In this document: one piece after another, positions 51,328-59,413 of the stretch
How the letters are laid out: every line of letters begins with the position of its first letter
How positions within the stretch are numbered: the stretch's first letter is position 1
DNA from: Archangium lansingense
GTDB lineage: Bacteria; Myxococcota; Myxococcia; Myxococcales; Myxococcaceae
Length of the DNA stretch: 64,000 bases
Direction: 5' to 3'
Assembly (NCBI RefSeq): GCF_026626635.1
Contig: NZ_JAPNKA010000001.1
Span: forward strand, 13,270,001-13,334,000
The notes under the pieces: generated by a model
The model's input: only the letters and a program-made list of their open reading frames with translations
Told to the model about the DNA's origin: nothing
Database searches by the model: none
Made by a program: the position numbers and the translations under genes

Positions 51328-51880
51328 CCGGGCGCACCGCTGCCCGGGCCTCGCGCAGGAGCTGCGTGAGCTCGACCCGCGCCAGCTTCCTCGCCGCCTT
51401 GTCCTCCTCCTCCAGACCCTGCTGGTACAGCCAGGCCGTCACCATGGCCGTCGCTGCCGCATTCGCCCGCCCCCAGGGCTCGGTCTCGGCATCCTCTTCA
51501 TGGGTGGTCACAGCGGCCCAGACTTCGCAGAGGTGGTTGGCGGCATCCGCGAACGCCGCGGCCGCGGGCTTCCGCGCCAGGATGCACTCGTTGCGAAGAT
51601 CCACCAGTCCCCCCGCGGAGATATGGGCCTGACGGGGAGAGCCCGTGCGCGCCTGCGCGAACAGGGTGGCAGCGGGCTCGCTGCCCTCAACGCGAGAGGC
51701 ACACACTCGCAGCCATTCCGCGCACGTCCGGAAGGCACTCTCGTCGGGAAAGCTGGCCATCAGCCATCCCAGGAGTGGATAGAGGTGCTCGGACCGTTGC
51801 CATGCGTCGTCAACGGACTCGAAATGGATTTCTGCCTCGTGAAACATGGCGAGCAGCCGCGCACTCGGAGATTCGGTCAT
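51317..51880 (-). CDS. Hypothetical helical protein
   Basis: 187-aa cytoplasmic protein, predicted all-alpha, Ala/Glu/Trp-rich (WGRANAAATAMVTAWLYQ). No domain recognised. The start at 51880 (MTESPSARLLAMFHEAE) is preferred to the longer reading at 51916. It overlaps the next membrane-protein gene, so the pair is probably one unit. Confidence 0.55.
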   Translation of the reverse strand: MTESPSARLLAMFHEAEIHFESVDDAWQRSEHLYPLLGWLMASFPDESAFRTCAEWLRVCASRVEGSEPAATLFAQARTGSPRQAHISAGGLVDLRNECILARKPAAAAFADAANHLCEVWAAVTTHEEDAETEPWGRANAAATAMVTAWLYQQGLEEEDKAARKLARVELTQLLREARAAVRPDEA

Positions 51881-51969
51881 CGCGAGGCGGATTCTCACTG
51901 ACTCCCCTGGAGCCACGAAGAGGAATCAGGCGCGCTTCGCCCTCCGTCGAGAAGCAGCCGCGGCCCTCT

Positions 51970-52863
51970 TCATCCCCGGCCGAACAGGGCCAGGAGGCGA
52001 GCGGTGACGCGCTCGGCCTGCACGAGGGTGACGTCGTGCCCCGCTCCCGCAACGAGCTCCGCCTCGATGTTGGGGGCCACGCCGCGCAGGCGCTCGAGCG
52101 CCGCCGAGGCGGAGAAGATGCGCTCGTTCTCCCCTACCAGGAAGAGCGTGGGCGAAGGCAGCGCGCGCAGCTGCTCATCGCTCAGCACGGAGGGCTCGAC
52201 CAGCCGGCGCGCCTTGTAACTGCGAATCGCGAGGTAGCCCTGCTCGATGCGCTCCTCGAGCTGCAACTGGCTCGCTTCGTCTTTCGTCGCCAGATCATTG
52301 GCGAGCCAGGTCATGAAGCGACGGGTGAAGTAGGGCGAAGGCAGCGCGCACAACACCGCCCGCCAGACGAAGCCCAGGCCCAGGGGCATCACCGTCCCCG
52401 CGGGTGCGATGAGCGCCAGGCCCGAGAGTCGCTCGGGATGCGCCAGCGCGTACTGTGCCGCCATCCACGCTCCATAGGAGACGCCCGCGAGGCCAAAGGG
52501 CCGCCCAGGCGCCAACACCGCGGTGAGCTCATCCAGCCAGGTCACGAAGTCCTGGGCCGTGAGCACCGGGCGAGAGGGCTCGCTGCGGCCATAGTCCGCG
52601 ATGCTGTCGAGCGCCCAGACACGGTGCTGAACGGCGAGCGCGGGGACATTGGGTGCCCACATGAGAGAGGTGGCCCCGGCGCCCGGCAACAGCACGAGAG
52701 GCGGCGCATCCGCCGGGCCCGAGCCCCGCACGAACGTCGCGCCGTAGGACGTCTGCACGAGCCGCGTGTCCGCGGGCCCCGGCCATTGCTGACTCCACCC
52801 GTCATAGGCGGCCAGATACCGGCTCCGAGCGGCTTCACTGCGAAAGGGCGAGGGGCTCGACAT
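51970..52863 (-). CDS. Alpha/beta hydrolase
   Basis: 297-aa alpha/beta-hydrolase-fold enzyme. Oxyanion region VLLPGAGATSLMWAPN, nucleophile elbow GVSYGAW (Ser), acid in FLVGENERIF and the base His in GAGHDVTLV complete the triad. A cap is present between about 160 and 215. Substrate unknown. The start MSSPSPFRSEAARSRYL at 52863 is preferred to a longer reading. Confidence 0.88.
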   Translation of the reverse strand: MSSPSPFRSEAARSRYLAAYDGWSQQWPGPADTRLVQTSYGATFVRGSGPADAPPLVLLPGAGATSLMWAPNVPALAVQHRVWALDSIADYGRSEPSRPVLTAQDFVTWLDELTAVLAPGRPFGLAGVSYGAWMAAQYALAHPERLSGLALIAPAGTVMPLGLGFVWRAVLCALPSPYFTRRFMTWLANDLATKDEASQLQLEERIEQGYLAIRSYKARRLVEPSVLSDEQLRALPSPTLFLVGENERIFSASAALERLRGVAPNIEAELVAGAGHDVTLVQAERVTARLLALFGRG

Positions 52864-53034
52864 TCCCCGATGATGGCCCCAAGGACTTCGCCCCACCACG
52901 TGAAGATTCCGGACGGCCTGGCGCCCCGGTCACGCTCATCGCCCTAGAAAATTCCACTTATTGACAGAGGAGACCCGCACGCGTTGTGCTGGGTGCCCAG
53001 CCATTGATGGCTGGCGATTCCAAGGAGAAGCCCC

Positions 53035-53190
53035 ATGACGAAGAAGCGCATGATGGTGGTGGCTGTGTTCCTCGCGGGCGTGCTGGGTGGCGGGACGGCG
53101 GCGCTGGCGTTTGCGCAGCCCTCGGCCCCCTGCCCGATCGACTTTACCTGCCGCGACGAGCGCGGCCGTTGTATCCCCTGCCCGGAGTAG
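53035..53190 (+). CDS. Small secreted Cys-rich peptide (51 aa)
   Basis: Short ORF with AAGGAG 8 nt before the ATG. The first 28 residues are a clean signal peptide (MTKKRMMVVAVFLAGVLGGG then TAALAFA), leaving a mature peptide of about 24 residues that holds four Cys (CPIDFTCRDERGRCIPCPE), enough for two disulfides. Function unknown. It is followed at once by two perfect hairpins, which supports it being a real transcription unit. An antisense reading exists in this region but has no signal peptide. Confidence 0.7.
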   Translation: MTKKRMMVVAVFLAGVLGGGTAALAFAQPSAPCPIDFTCRDERGRCIPCPE

Positions 53191-53215
53191 TGACACCTCC
53201 GGAAGGAGCGGTACC

Positions 53216-53277
53216 GGGAGCCCGAGTCCTCGGGCTCCCCTCGCGGCAGCGAGCCATCCCATGAACGGATGGCTCGC
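53216..53277 (+). terminator. Two consecutive terminator hairpins
   Basis: First hairpin GGGAGCCCGAG / CTCGGGCTCCC (53216-53239), second GCGAGCCATCC / GGATGGCTCGC (53249-53277); both have perfect 11-bp stems. They separate the small-peptide gene from the convergent E/R-rich gene. Confidence 0.75.
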
Positions 53278-53324
53278 CTCCCTGGCCTCCTGGATGGAGA
53301 GGCGCTGAGCCCCATCAAGAGCGG

Positions 53325-53762
53325 CTAGCGGTGCACCGCAGAGGCCCCGTGCGCGTTCCCATGGTTCCGGTCCGCCCGCTCGCGGGCCTCACGCTCCCGA
53401 CGCTCCCGCTCAGCCCGCTCCCGCCTCTCCCGCTCGGCTCGCTCACGGGCCTCCCGCTCCCGCTCGGCCCGATCCCGCCTCTCCCGAGCCTCACGCTCCC
53501 GGCGCTCTCGCTCGGCTCGCTCCCGGCGCTCTCGCTCCTCCCGGTCCCTCCGCTCTCGCTCGGCGCGCTCGCGGGCCTCCCGCTCCCGCCGCTCCCGCTC
53601 CTCTCGTTCCCGCCGCTCGCGGGCCTCGCGCTCATGGCTGTCCCGTTGGCGCACGGCATCGGCGTTGTGGCTGGGCGGAGCATTGCGAAGATCCTGCGCC
53701 AGCGCCGGAGCGCTCGAATACACGGCGATAGCAACGGACATCCACGTGAACAGTCGCTTCAT
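53325..53762 (-). CDS. Exported E/R-rich single-alpha-helix protein
   Basis: 145-aa exported protein: signal MKRLFTWMSVAIAVYSSAP with cleavage after ALAQ, then about 100 residues made almost only of Glu, Arg, Ala and Asp in irregular RERE/RERRERE repeats, ending in a His/Asn-rich tail. Such alternating i,i+4 acid/base patterns form stable single alpha helices that act as rods. The complementary strand also reads open (Leu/Pro-rich), which is a shadow of the repeat. It probably acts as a periplasmic spacer or a nucleic-acid/polymer binder; no family recognised. Confidence 0.65.
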   Translation of the reverse strand: MKRLFTWMSVAIAVYSSAPALAQDLRNAPPSHNADAVRQRDSHEREARERREREERERREREARERAERERRDREERERRERAERERREREARERRDRAEREREARERAERERRERAERERREREARERADRNHGNAHGASAVHR

Positions 53763-53989
53763 GACAGTGCTCCCTCGGTCAAACACCCGGTGAAGCGAGG
53801 CCCTTCTCGAACTTCTCGATGAGGTCTCGCGTCGTGTTGTGCCTGGTCAGACCTCGGGAGCCGGGGCGCTATTTACCGCTCTTCGATTTCCAAATATTTC
53901 GCCCCAGGAGTCTTCCACGAGGAACCTCCAGGGCTCAGCATGCAGAGCCCCATTGCGCCGAGCAGCCCGTGCTAGCTTCGCGGCTCTCC

Positions 53990-54520
53990 ATGAGCGCCCT
54001 GCCATCGATCCTCGAACCCCATGCCTCCCTCCTCTCGCCCGCGCTGAACCAGCTGGACGAGCTCGATGCGGAGGGGCTGCTCGCGGCCCCAGTCGACCTG
54101 GAAGCCATGGTCCAGCACGGCGTGGAGCTGAGGCCCCGTCTGGACGGTCAGAAGTTGGAGCTCAGCGAGCCCACGTGCGTCGTCGTCACGGGGGACGTGA
54201 CGGTGGAGACGCTCGTCCTCGAGGAGCCGTCCGTGCTGCTCGTGCTGGGCAACCTGAAGGCCCGCTCGGCGCGTCTATACGGCACGGTGCTCGTGCTGGG
54301 CACGTGCGAGGTCGCCGAGAGCCTCGTCGGCCATGGGGAGCCCCATACCCTGACGGTGCTCGGTGCGGTCCAGGCGGGGCGCTGCGAGATGCATCAGCAA
54401 TACATCATGCAGTTCCTTGGCGGCGGCACGCTCGCGAGCCTGAGTGACAGTGAGGGCGGCGAGGAGGAGTTGCTGGAGTTGATGCAGGCGGCGGGCAGCG
54501 AGCTCCAGATCGGCGCGTAG
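53990..54520 (+). CDS. Hypothetical protein with bactofilin-like beta-helix pattern
   Basis: 176-aa cytoplasmic protein. The centre (TCVVVTGDVTVETLVLEEP, SVLLVLGNLKARSARLYG, TVLVLGTCEVAESLVG, LTVLGAVQAGRCEM) is a run of short strands with a repeat of about 20 residues, as in right-handed beta-helices such as bactofilins, but shorter than usual and without the standard N-terminal motif. The start at 53990 fits the coding pattern. It ends 3 nt before the convergent gene at 54523. Confidence 0.5.
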   Translation: MSALPSILEPHASLLSPALNQLDELDAEGLLAAPVDLEAMVQHGVELRPRLDGQKLELSEPTCVVVTGDVTVETLVLEEPSVLLVLGNLKARSARLYGTVLVLGTCEVAESLVGHGEPHTLTVLGAVQAGRCEMHQQYIMQFLGGGTLASLSDSEGGEEELLELMQAAGSELQIGA

Positions 54521-54522
54521 CG

Positions 54523-55164
54523 TCACGCGCTGTAGGTGACGCCGTCCGGATACAGGGCCTCGGGGCGCAGCGCGCGGACGTGCCGGACGTAGTGCTCGAA
54601 CCACTCCAGGAACGAAGCAAACACGCCCGCGGACTCCCCCTCCCCGACGTACCGTCCGGTGTCCTGGAAGCGGGCCCATTGGAGCTCGTCCATGTGGTTG
54701 TGCACGATGACCGGGCCTGGCAGGGAGCCTTGCGCTGCCGCAACACACCACTGGGCGTCGCGTGGCAGCACATCACTCACCGCCAGCGCGAAGAGGTGCG
54801 CGGTGGTGATGCGGCGGTTGCCCAGCGTCACGTCGTCGGGGATGCGCACCCAGCGCGTGGCGTCGAGCACCTCGTCCGGTGAATACACCCGGAAGTTCGC
54901 GGGAAGGGTCCTCCAGCCGCCTTCTTCCTCCGCGTCGGGCACCTCCACGCGCGCGAACGCGCACAGGCCCCAGAAGTCCCGCAGACCGTCCGGGAGCACC
55001 TCGCCTCCAGGGGGCACGGGAAGCCCCAGCAGCTCCGGAAGGAGGGCGATGTCCTCGTCCGGCACGGGTGGACCCAGGACGAGCCGGCCGCCAAAACCCG
55101 CCGCCCAGCCAGCCACGTCGTTCAACAGCTCCCGGAAACGCTCTTGCGAAGCCCGCTTGCTCAT
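54523..55164 (-). CDS. Hypothetical protein, possibly SUKH-like
   Basis: 213-aa cytoplasmic protein. The segment LPDGLRDFWGLCAFARVEV followed by acidic loops and the closing ASFLEWFEHYVRHVRAL resembles the SMI1/KNR4 (SUKH) fold, where a Leu-Pro-x2-L-x-x-F motif opens the domain. This is a weak call. It is divergent from two clear SUKH genes, so a shared function is plausible. Confidence 0.4.
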   Translation of the reverse strand: MSKRASQERFRELLNDVAGWAAGFGGRLVLGPPVPDEDIALLPELLGLPVPPGGEVLPDGLRDFWGLCAFARVEVPDAEEEGGWRTLPANFRVYSPDEVLDATRWVRIPDDVTLGNRRITTAHLFALAVSDVLPRDAQWCVAAAQGSLPGPVIVHNHMDELQWARFQDTGRYVGEGESAGVFASFLEWFEHYVRHVRALRPEALYPDGVTYSA

Positions 55165-55278
55165 CGTTGCGCGGATTCTAAGACGGTAGACACGAAGAGT
55201 CCGCTTTTCACCCGTCGTGAAGGCAGGTAGGGGAGAGCGAAACGCCCGGGCATCCGCCGGGCACTCACAGGAGCACGT

Positions 55279-55827
55279 ATGGCGAAGAATGCGGGAAATC
55301 AGGTGGTCGCGGAGGCCGTCGAGCGGCTCAAGGACTTCGCCGAGGCGAAGGAGGACATGGAGGTGGAGTTCTCGGCTCCGCTCACGGAGCAGCAGGTGAC
55401 GGCGCTGGAGACGAAGTATTCGCTGAAGCTGCCCCCCAGCTACGTGAACTTCCTGCGCACCCACGGCACGTTCAAGGTGCTGTACGGCGGGGCGGAGCTC
55501 ATCGGGATGGAAGACCCGCAGCACCTGCACGCCGCGGCGCCGGATCCGAGTGACGCCCAGGAGGGCGACGATCCCGAGGTGGAAGCGGCCATCAACGAGG
55601 CCCTGTTCTTCCAGCGCATCGACGACGACGCGGTGGAGAACTTCTGGTGCTTCAATCCGCGCGACCGCAACGCGCAGGACGAGCTGGGCGTCGTGGCCTA
55701 CCAGCATGACGAGACCTTCGGGCTCCCGAAGCTGCTGGGCACCAAGAACGCTGAACACTTCCTGGACTTCTCCACGCACATCGTGGACACCATCAACGAG
55801 TTCATCGAGACCTACGCAGAGGCCTGA
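55279..55827 (+). CDS. SMI1/KNR4 (SUKH) family protein
   Basis: 182-aa protein with the SUKH core: LTEQQVTALETKYSLKLPPS, YVNFLRTHGTFKVLYGG, WCFNPRDRNAQDELGVVAYQ and a C-terminal helix FLDFSTHIVDTINEFIETY. SUKH proteins are often immunity proteins against polymorphic toxins. It overlaps nothing and is followed 1 nt later by a second SUKH-type gene starting with GTG. Confidence 0.8.
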   Translation: MAKNAGNQVVAEAVERLKDFAEAKEDMEVEFSAPLTEQQVTALETKYSLKLPPSYVNFLRTHGTFKVLYGGAELIGMEDPQHLHAAAPDPSDAQEGDDPEVEAAINEALFFQRIDDDAVENFWCFNPRDRNAQDELGVVAYQHDETFGLPKLLGTKNAEHFLDFSTHIVDTINEFIETYAEA

Positions 55828-55828
55828 C

Positions 55829-56908
55829 GTGGCCACCTCGAAGAAGACCGCCCCTGCGACGGCGTGGAAGCGCCTGGAGAAGGCGGCGATCCAGAAGCTG
55901 GGCAAGCACTCCGCGGGCCGCTACACCGCGGAGCTGGAACCCCGGGTGATGCCGTTCGCGTCCGCGTTCGACCCCGGGCCCCTGCTTCCTCCTGAGTACG
56001 TCCAGTTCATCAAGGCGCTGGGCTACCGGTGGGTGTCGACAGGGGCGTCAGCGCTGGCCTTCCTCCCGCCGCGCTGGATGGTGAGCCTCGCCCAGCAGAT
56101 GGGAGAGCCCGACCGGACGTGGGAGACGGTTCGGGCGGAGCGGGAGGCGGGCACTCACGCCTACCGGTTCGTGATGTTCGCCTCGCGCGACCTCAACGAC
56201 GTCAACGGGTTCTGCTTCGGCAAGAGCGAGGACAGCGACGAGCTGGTGGTCTGGAACGTGGAGGACAGCCTTCCCGAAAGTGAGCTGGGACCGTTCTCCA
56301 CCTGGATTGCCGAGGAGCTGGGCGCGCTGGAAGCAGCGCTAGAGGAAACGGAGGAAGACGCGGAGCCAGACGAGCCGCTGGGGCTGGAGGGCGAGTCCCT
56401 GCCGATGAAGAACAAGTCCGGCAAGGCGGGCCCGGCCGCGGTGCTGGACGCGTTTCCTCGCACGGCGAAGGAGATTCTGCTGAATGGACGAAAGCTGGGA
56501 GAACTGCCCTCGATGATCGGGGAGTTCACCGAGCTGGAGTCGCTGTGGCTGCGCACCACGGGCCTCCAGCAGCTTCCACGGGAGCTGGGCCTGCTCGGGA
56601 AGCTGAAGAAGCTCGATGTGTCCTTCAATCCGGCGCTGACGGCACTGCCGCCCGAGCTGGGTCAGCTCCAGTCCCTCGAATCGCTCAACCTGAACCGCAC
56701 GGGGCTGAGCACACTGCCTGATGAACTGGAGCAGCTTCGACGTCTGACGTTCCTGGACCTCCAGGCGACTGCGCTGAAGACGCTCCCTCCCGTCCTCTTC
56801 CGGATGCCGTGGCTTCGAACCCTGGACCTCTACTGGACGACGATTCCCCCGGAGGAAATCGAGCAACTGCGTCGTGCGTTGCCGGACTGCAAGGTGGGCG
56901 TGTCCTGA
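55829..56908 (+). CDS. SUKH-like protein fused to leucine-rich repeats
   Basis: 359-aa protein with GTG start one nt after the preceding stop. Residues about 1-170 look SUKH-like (LLPPEYVQFIKALGYRWVS, VVWNVEDSLPESELGPFSTWIAEEL). After an acidic linker come about six leucine-rich repeats of about 23 residues (LGELPSMIGEFTELESLWLR, LPRELGLLGKLKKLDVSFNP and so on). LRRs plus SUKH suggests recognition of a partner protein, perhaps a toxin. The longer in-frame reading from 55550 lies inside the upstream gene. Confidence 0.7.
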   Translation: MATSKKTAPATAWKRLEKAAIQKLGKHSAGRYTAELEPRVMPFASAFDPGPLLPPEYVQFIKALGYRWVSTGASALAFLPPRWMVSLAQQMGEPDRTWETVRAEREAGTHAYRFVMFASRDLNDVNGFCFGKSEDSDELVVWNVEDSLPESELGPFSTWIAEELGALEAALEETEEDAEPDEPLGLEGESLPMKNKSGKAGPAAVLDAFPRTAKEILLNGRKLGELPSMIGEFTELESLWLRTTGLQQLPRELGLLGKLKKLDVSFNPALTALPPELGQLQSLESLNLNRTGLSTLPDELEQLRRLTFLDLQATALKTLPPVLFRMPWLRTLDLYWTTIPPEEIEQLRRALPDCKVGVS

Positions 56909-56919
56909 GCGTCTCGGAG

Positions 56920-56944
56920 GCGCGGTGCCTCAAGGGTACCGCGC
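56920..56944. terminator. Terminator between convergent genes
   Basis: 7-bp stem GCGCGGT / ACCGCGC with an 11-nt loop, 11 nt after the LRR gene stop and 7 nt before the AAC(3) stop. Confidence 0.55.
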
Positions 56945-56951
56945 GCTGCGC

Positions 56952-57773
56952 CTAACGAGCCGTTGGAAGCTTGCCGCTCCCATAGCGCTCCTCCAGCCAG
57001 GTAACGCCACACTTCACCAGCCGGCGTGCATCGAACAGATAGGTCGGAGCTTGCGCGATCTTTCCCGCGCATCCACCGCCCTCGGCGAGACAGTGCTCCG
57101 CGATGAGCGTGAAGAAATTCGCGCAGGACGTGAGCAGCTCGTCCGTCACCGGATCGCTCGTGTCGAACTCCTCGAACGAGACCCAGCGCCGCTCGCCCTC
57201 CACCAGAAGCGGCCGCTGGTACCGCATGATTCGCTTGCCGGGGATGTTCGCCAGGTGCTCCACGTGATGCAGCAAGGTGATCGTCTCGAGCGGCGCACCG
57301 AGCATCAACACCTTGCCGCCACTCTCCACCAGCTTGTGCAGTGGAGAGCCCGGGCCATACCCGTATTGCAGTGGATGGTCCGCGCAGAGCCACTCCGCAC
57401 GCGAGCCAATCGCACTCATGCCGGCATCCGGGTGGTCGCTCCGAATCGCACCGGGCCAGGTCCGAATCGTCTCCGCGAGAATGCCGTGGTCGCGAGCCGC
57501 TCGCGCGATGCGCTTGTCGAACGTGGGAATCTCCTCGCGAAGGCTCTCGTTCTCGAAGTCTTCCTCGTCGGCCCCGATCTCCCAATCCATGTACGCCATG
57601 AGCGTGCCCGTGTCGCCCACCGCATCGAGCAGCGCCTGAACCACGGTGTTCACGCCGCCGAGCACTGGCCCCAGGCTCCGGATGCCGGCATGAACCATCA
57701 CGACATCGCCAGCACATAAACCGAGCCGCCGCAGATCTTCTCTCAAGCTGGTACGGGTCGCGGGTGTCCTCAT
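56952..57773 (-). CDS. AAC(3)-family aminoglycoside N-acetyltransferase-like protein
   Basis: 273-aa protein of the antibiotic_NAT (AAC(3)) family. Diagnostic stretches are VVMVHAGIRSLGPVLGG, GTLMAYMDWEIGA, HPDAGMSAIGSRAEWLCADHP (spanning the acetyl-CoA/aminoglycoside site with its conserved His) and LMLGAPLETITLLHHVEH. Chromosomal members in soil bacteria are common, and real resistance cannot be assumed. GGAGGGAGC precedes the ATG at 57773; the longer start at 57875 is rejected. Confidence 0.85.
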   Translation of the reverse strand: MRTPATRTSLREDLRRLGLCAGDVVMVHAGIRSLGPVLGGVNTVVQALLDAVGDTGTLMAYMDWEIGADEEDFENESLREEIPTFDKRIARAARDHGILAETIRTWPGAIRSDHPDAGMSAIGSRAEWLCADHPLQYGYGPGSPLHKLVESGGKVLMLGAPLETITLLHHVEHLANIPGKRIMRYQRPLLVEGERRWVSFEEFDTSDPVTDELLTSCANFFTLIAEHCLAEGGGCAGKIAQAPTYLFDARRLVKCGVTWLEERYGSGKLPTAR

Positions 57774-58178
57774 CTGGGTGCTCCCTCCGGAGAAGGGAGC
57801 ATAGACTCGGGAAGACGGCCTCAGAAGGCTGACACCTGGACGGAGTGGGAAGGCGACAACGTTCGCTGGTGCCACTCCCCATTACCTGGGCAACAGTGGA
57901 CTCAACTCCCGGCCCCAGCGCTCGTACGCCCCTTCTGGGACCCCCATCCTGACCTGAGTGGCGACATCAGCGCCGCGTGAATCCTCGCGCGTTCCTCACG
58001 ACGTTCCTGAATCACACCCGGCCCTGCCTCACCGTCCCGTGGAACCTGCCTCTTCGGCCATGGGAGGGTCTCGGAATCCAACACCCTCGCGAGCGGCACA
58101 TGGGTTGCTCACTGCGCCAGTAGGGAAGCGATACACGCATCCCGGGAACGCCTTCGGGCATCGCAAGAGAGGTCTCCG
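57774..58178. other. Divergent promoter region
   Basis: About 400 bp between the divergent AAC(3) gene and the lipoprotein gene at 58179. No ORF with a plausible ribosome binding site and no clear hairpin were found, apart from the small palindrome tcccggga near 58140. It should contain the promoters of both genes, but no consensus boxes were convincing. Confidence 0.4.
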
Positions 58179-58682
58179 ATGAAGCTTTGGAGCGCGGGAT
58201 TCATGGCGGCGGTCATGATGGGCGCGGTGGGCTTCGGCTGCGGCGGCGTGGAGCCGGAACCCACGCAGGCAACAGCCCCCAGCGTCACGGCGAAGTATCT
58301 CGAAGCCGCCGAAGACTCCGAGGACAACGACCACAACCAGTGCGGAGTGAGGCGCTGCATCGACCTCGAGCGCGACAAGAACATCACCCACATCTTCCTG
58401 GACTTCGGCAACTGCCCCATCAAGGACTTCCGCGTCACGGTGAGGACGGAGTCCCGAGGCGTGGAGGACGTCACGGACCGCCTCAAGTCGATGGGCGGGC
58501 CGTGCCAGGAACTCAACGCGGACTACCGCTTCGAGCTGCAGGGGCCCGACAAGATGGTCCGTGTGTGTGTGCAGTTCAAGGACTACATCGGGAAGGTGCG
58601 CGTTGGAGCAAAAGCCGCGAACGACTGCAGCTATGAGTCGCGCACCATTGACGGCCAGGCCTGCCGCAAGTGCCAGAAATAG
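58179..58682 (+). CDS. Hypothetical Cys-rich lipoprotein
   Basis: 167-aa exported protein; signal MKLWSAGFMAAVMMGAVGFGC with a lipobox-like GFGC. The body has seven further Cys, including CGVRRCIDLERD and a closing DGQACRKCQK, pointing to disulfides. Beta-rich centre (THIFLDFGNC, FRVTVRTESRG). No family recognised. AGAGAGG precedes the ATG. Confidence 0.65.
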   Translation: MKLWSAGFMAAVMMGAVGFGCGGVEPEPTQATAPSVTAKYLEAAEDSEDNDHNQCGVRRCIDLERDKNITHIFLDFGNCPIKDFRVTVRTESRGVEDVTDRLKSMGGPCQELNADYRFELQGPDKMVRVCVQFKDYIGKVRVGAKAANDCSYESRTIDGQACRKCQK

Positions 58683-58723
58683 CCGTGACGCGTCGGCGGT
58701 GTCAGCCGGCTCGTAGGGGGCGA

Positions 58724-58749
58724 GGTGTCGGAGCGAGTCCTCTGACACC
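58724..58749. terminator. Bidirectional terminator hairpin
   Basis: Stem GGTGTCGGAG / CTCTGACACC (one G-T pair) with a 6-nt loop, between the convergent lipoprotein and GNAT genes. Its right arm overlaps the dispersed 20-mer at 58738. Confidence 0.6.
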
Positions 58750-58760
58750 TTCCCCCGGGG

Positions 58761-59336
58761 TCAGCGCGTCTTCGCGAGCGGGAGAGAGAAGACCCATACG
58801 CGGAGCCCGCTCACCGGAGCCACGCTCTCGTCCACCAGCGTGAAGCCTTGCTTGAGGTAGAAGGCGACATTGCGCGGCTGCTCGGTGCGCAGGACACAGG
58901 TCCTCCACCGCCGCGCCAATTCCGTGAAGGTGCGCTGGAGCAGCCGGCCCCCGTGTCCGCGCCCGGCCAGCGACGGCTCGACGCCCAGCGACCCGAGGTA
59001 GACGCTGCCGTCTCCGAGGAAGGGGCGGACACGAGCCATCGCGGCGTCTTCGTGCGCCGACAGCCGCCACCACACCTTCGGCGGAGTGATGAGCGCCAAC
59101 CGCCACAGGCCGCTGCTGATGATGGCGCCGAGGCCCATGCTCGCGTGCGACGGGGGCATCCAGTCCACCGAGCCGACCCCGGGCTCGAACAGCCGCCCGC
59201 CATGCCGGCCCGAGTACCCCAACCTCGCCTCGTACACCGTGGTCATCGTTCGCTGTCTTCGGGCGGGGTCGGGCTCCGCCCAGCGGATGAAGGGATCTTC
59301 CTGGAACGCCCGGGCCAGCAATTGCGCGGCAGTCAT
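58761..59336 (-). CDS. GNAT N-acetyltransferase
   Basis: 191-aa GNAT protein. YLGSLGVEPSLAGRGHGGRLLQ is the acetyl-CoA-binding strand/loop (written here as the GRGHGG loop with its flanks), followed by CVLRTEQPRNVAFYLKQGF, the typical beta-alpha end of the family. Substrate unknown. It is divergent from the AraC-type regulator with a 77-bp gap, so the regulator may control it. Confidence 0.82.
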   Translation of the reverse strand: MTAAQLLARAFQEDPFIRWAEPDPARRQRTMTTVYEARLGYSGRHGGRLFEPGVGSVDWMPPSHASMGLGAIISSGLWRLALITPPKVWWRLSAHEDAAMARVRPFLGDGSVYLGSLGVEPSLAGRGHGGRLLQRTFTELARRWRTCVLRTEQPRNVAFYLKQGFTLVDESVAPVSGLRVWVFSLPLAKTR

Positions 59337-59413
59337 GCGGCTACAGTGCGTTCAGGCGTTTGTCCAGGCGCGCCAGTCTTTTGTCTTCGTGCGCCACCCG
59401 CTAGAACCGTGGC

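Noticed and set aside
53331..53822. Leu/Pro-rich + strand frame opposite the E/R-rich gene
   Set aside because: Complement of the Glu/Arg repeat; no signal peptide or ribosome binding site, while the minus strand has both.
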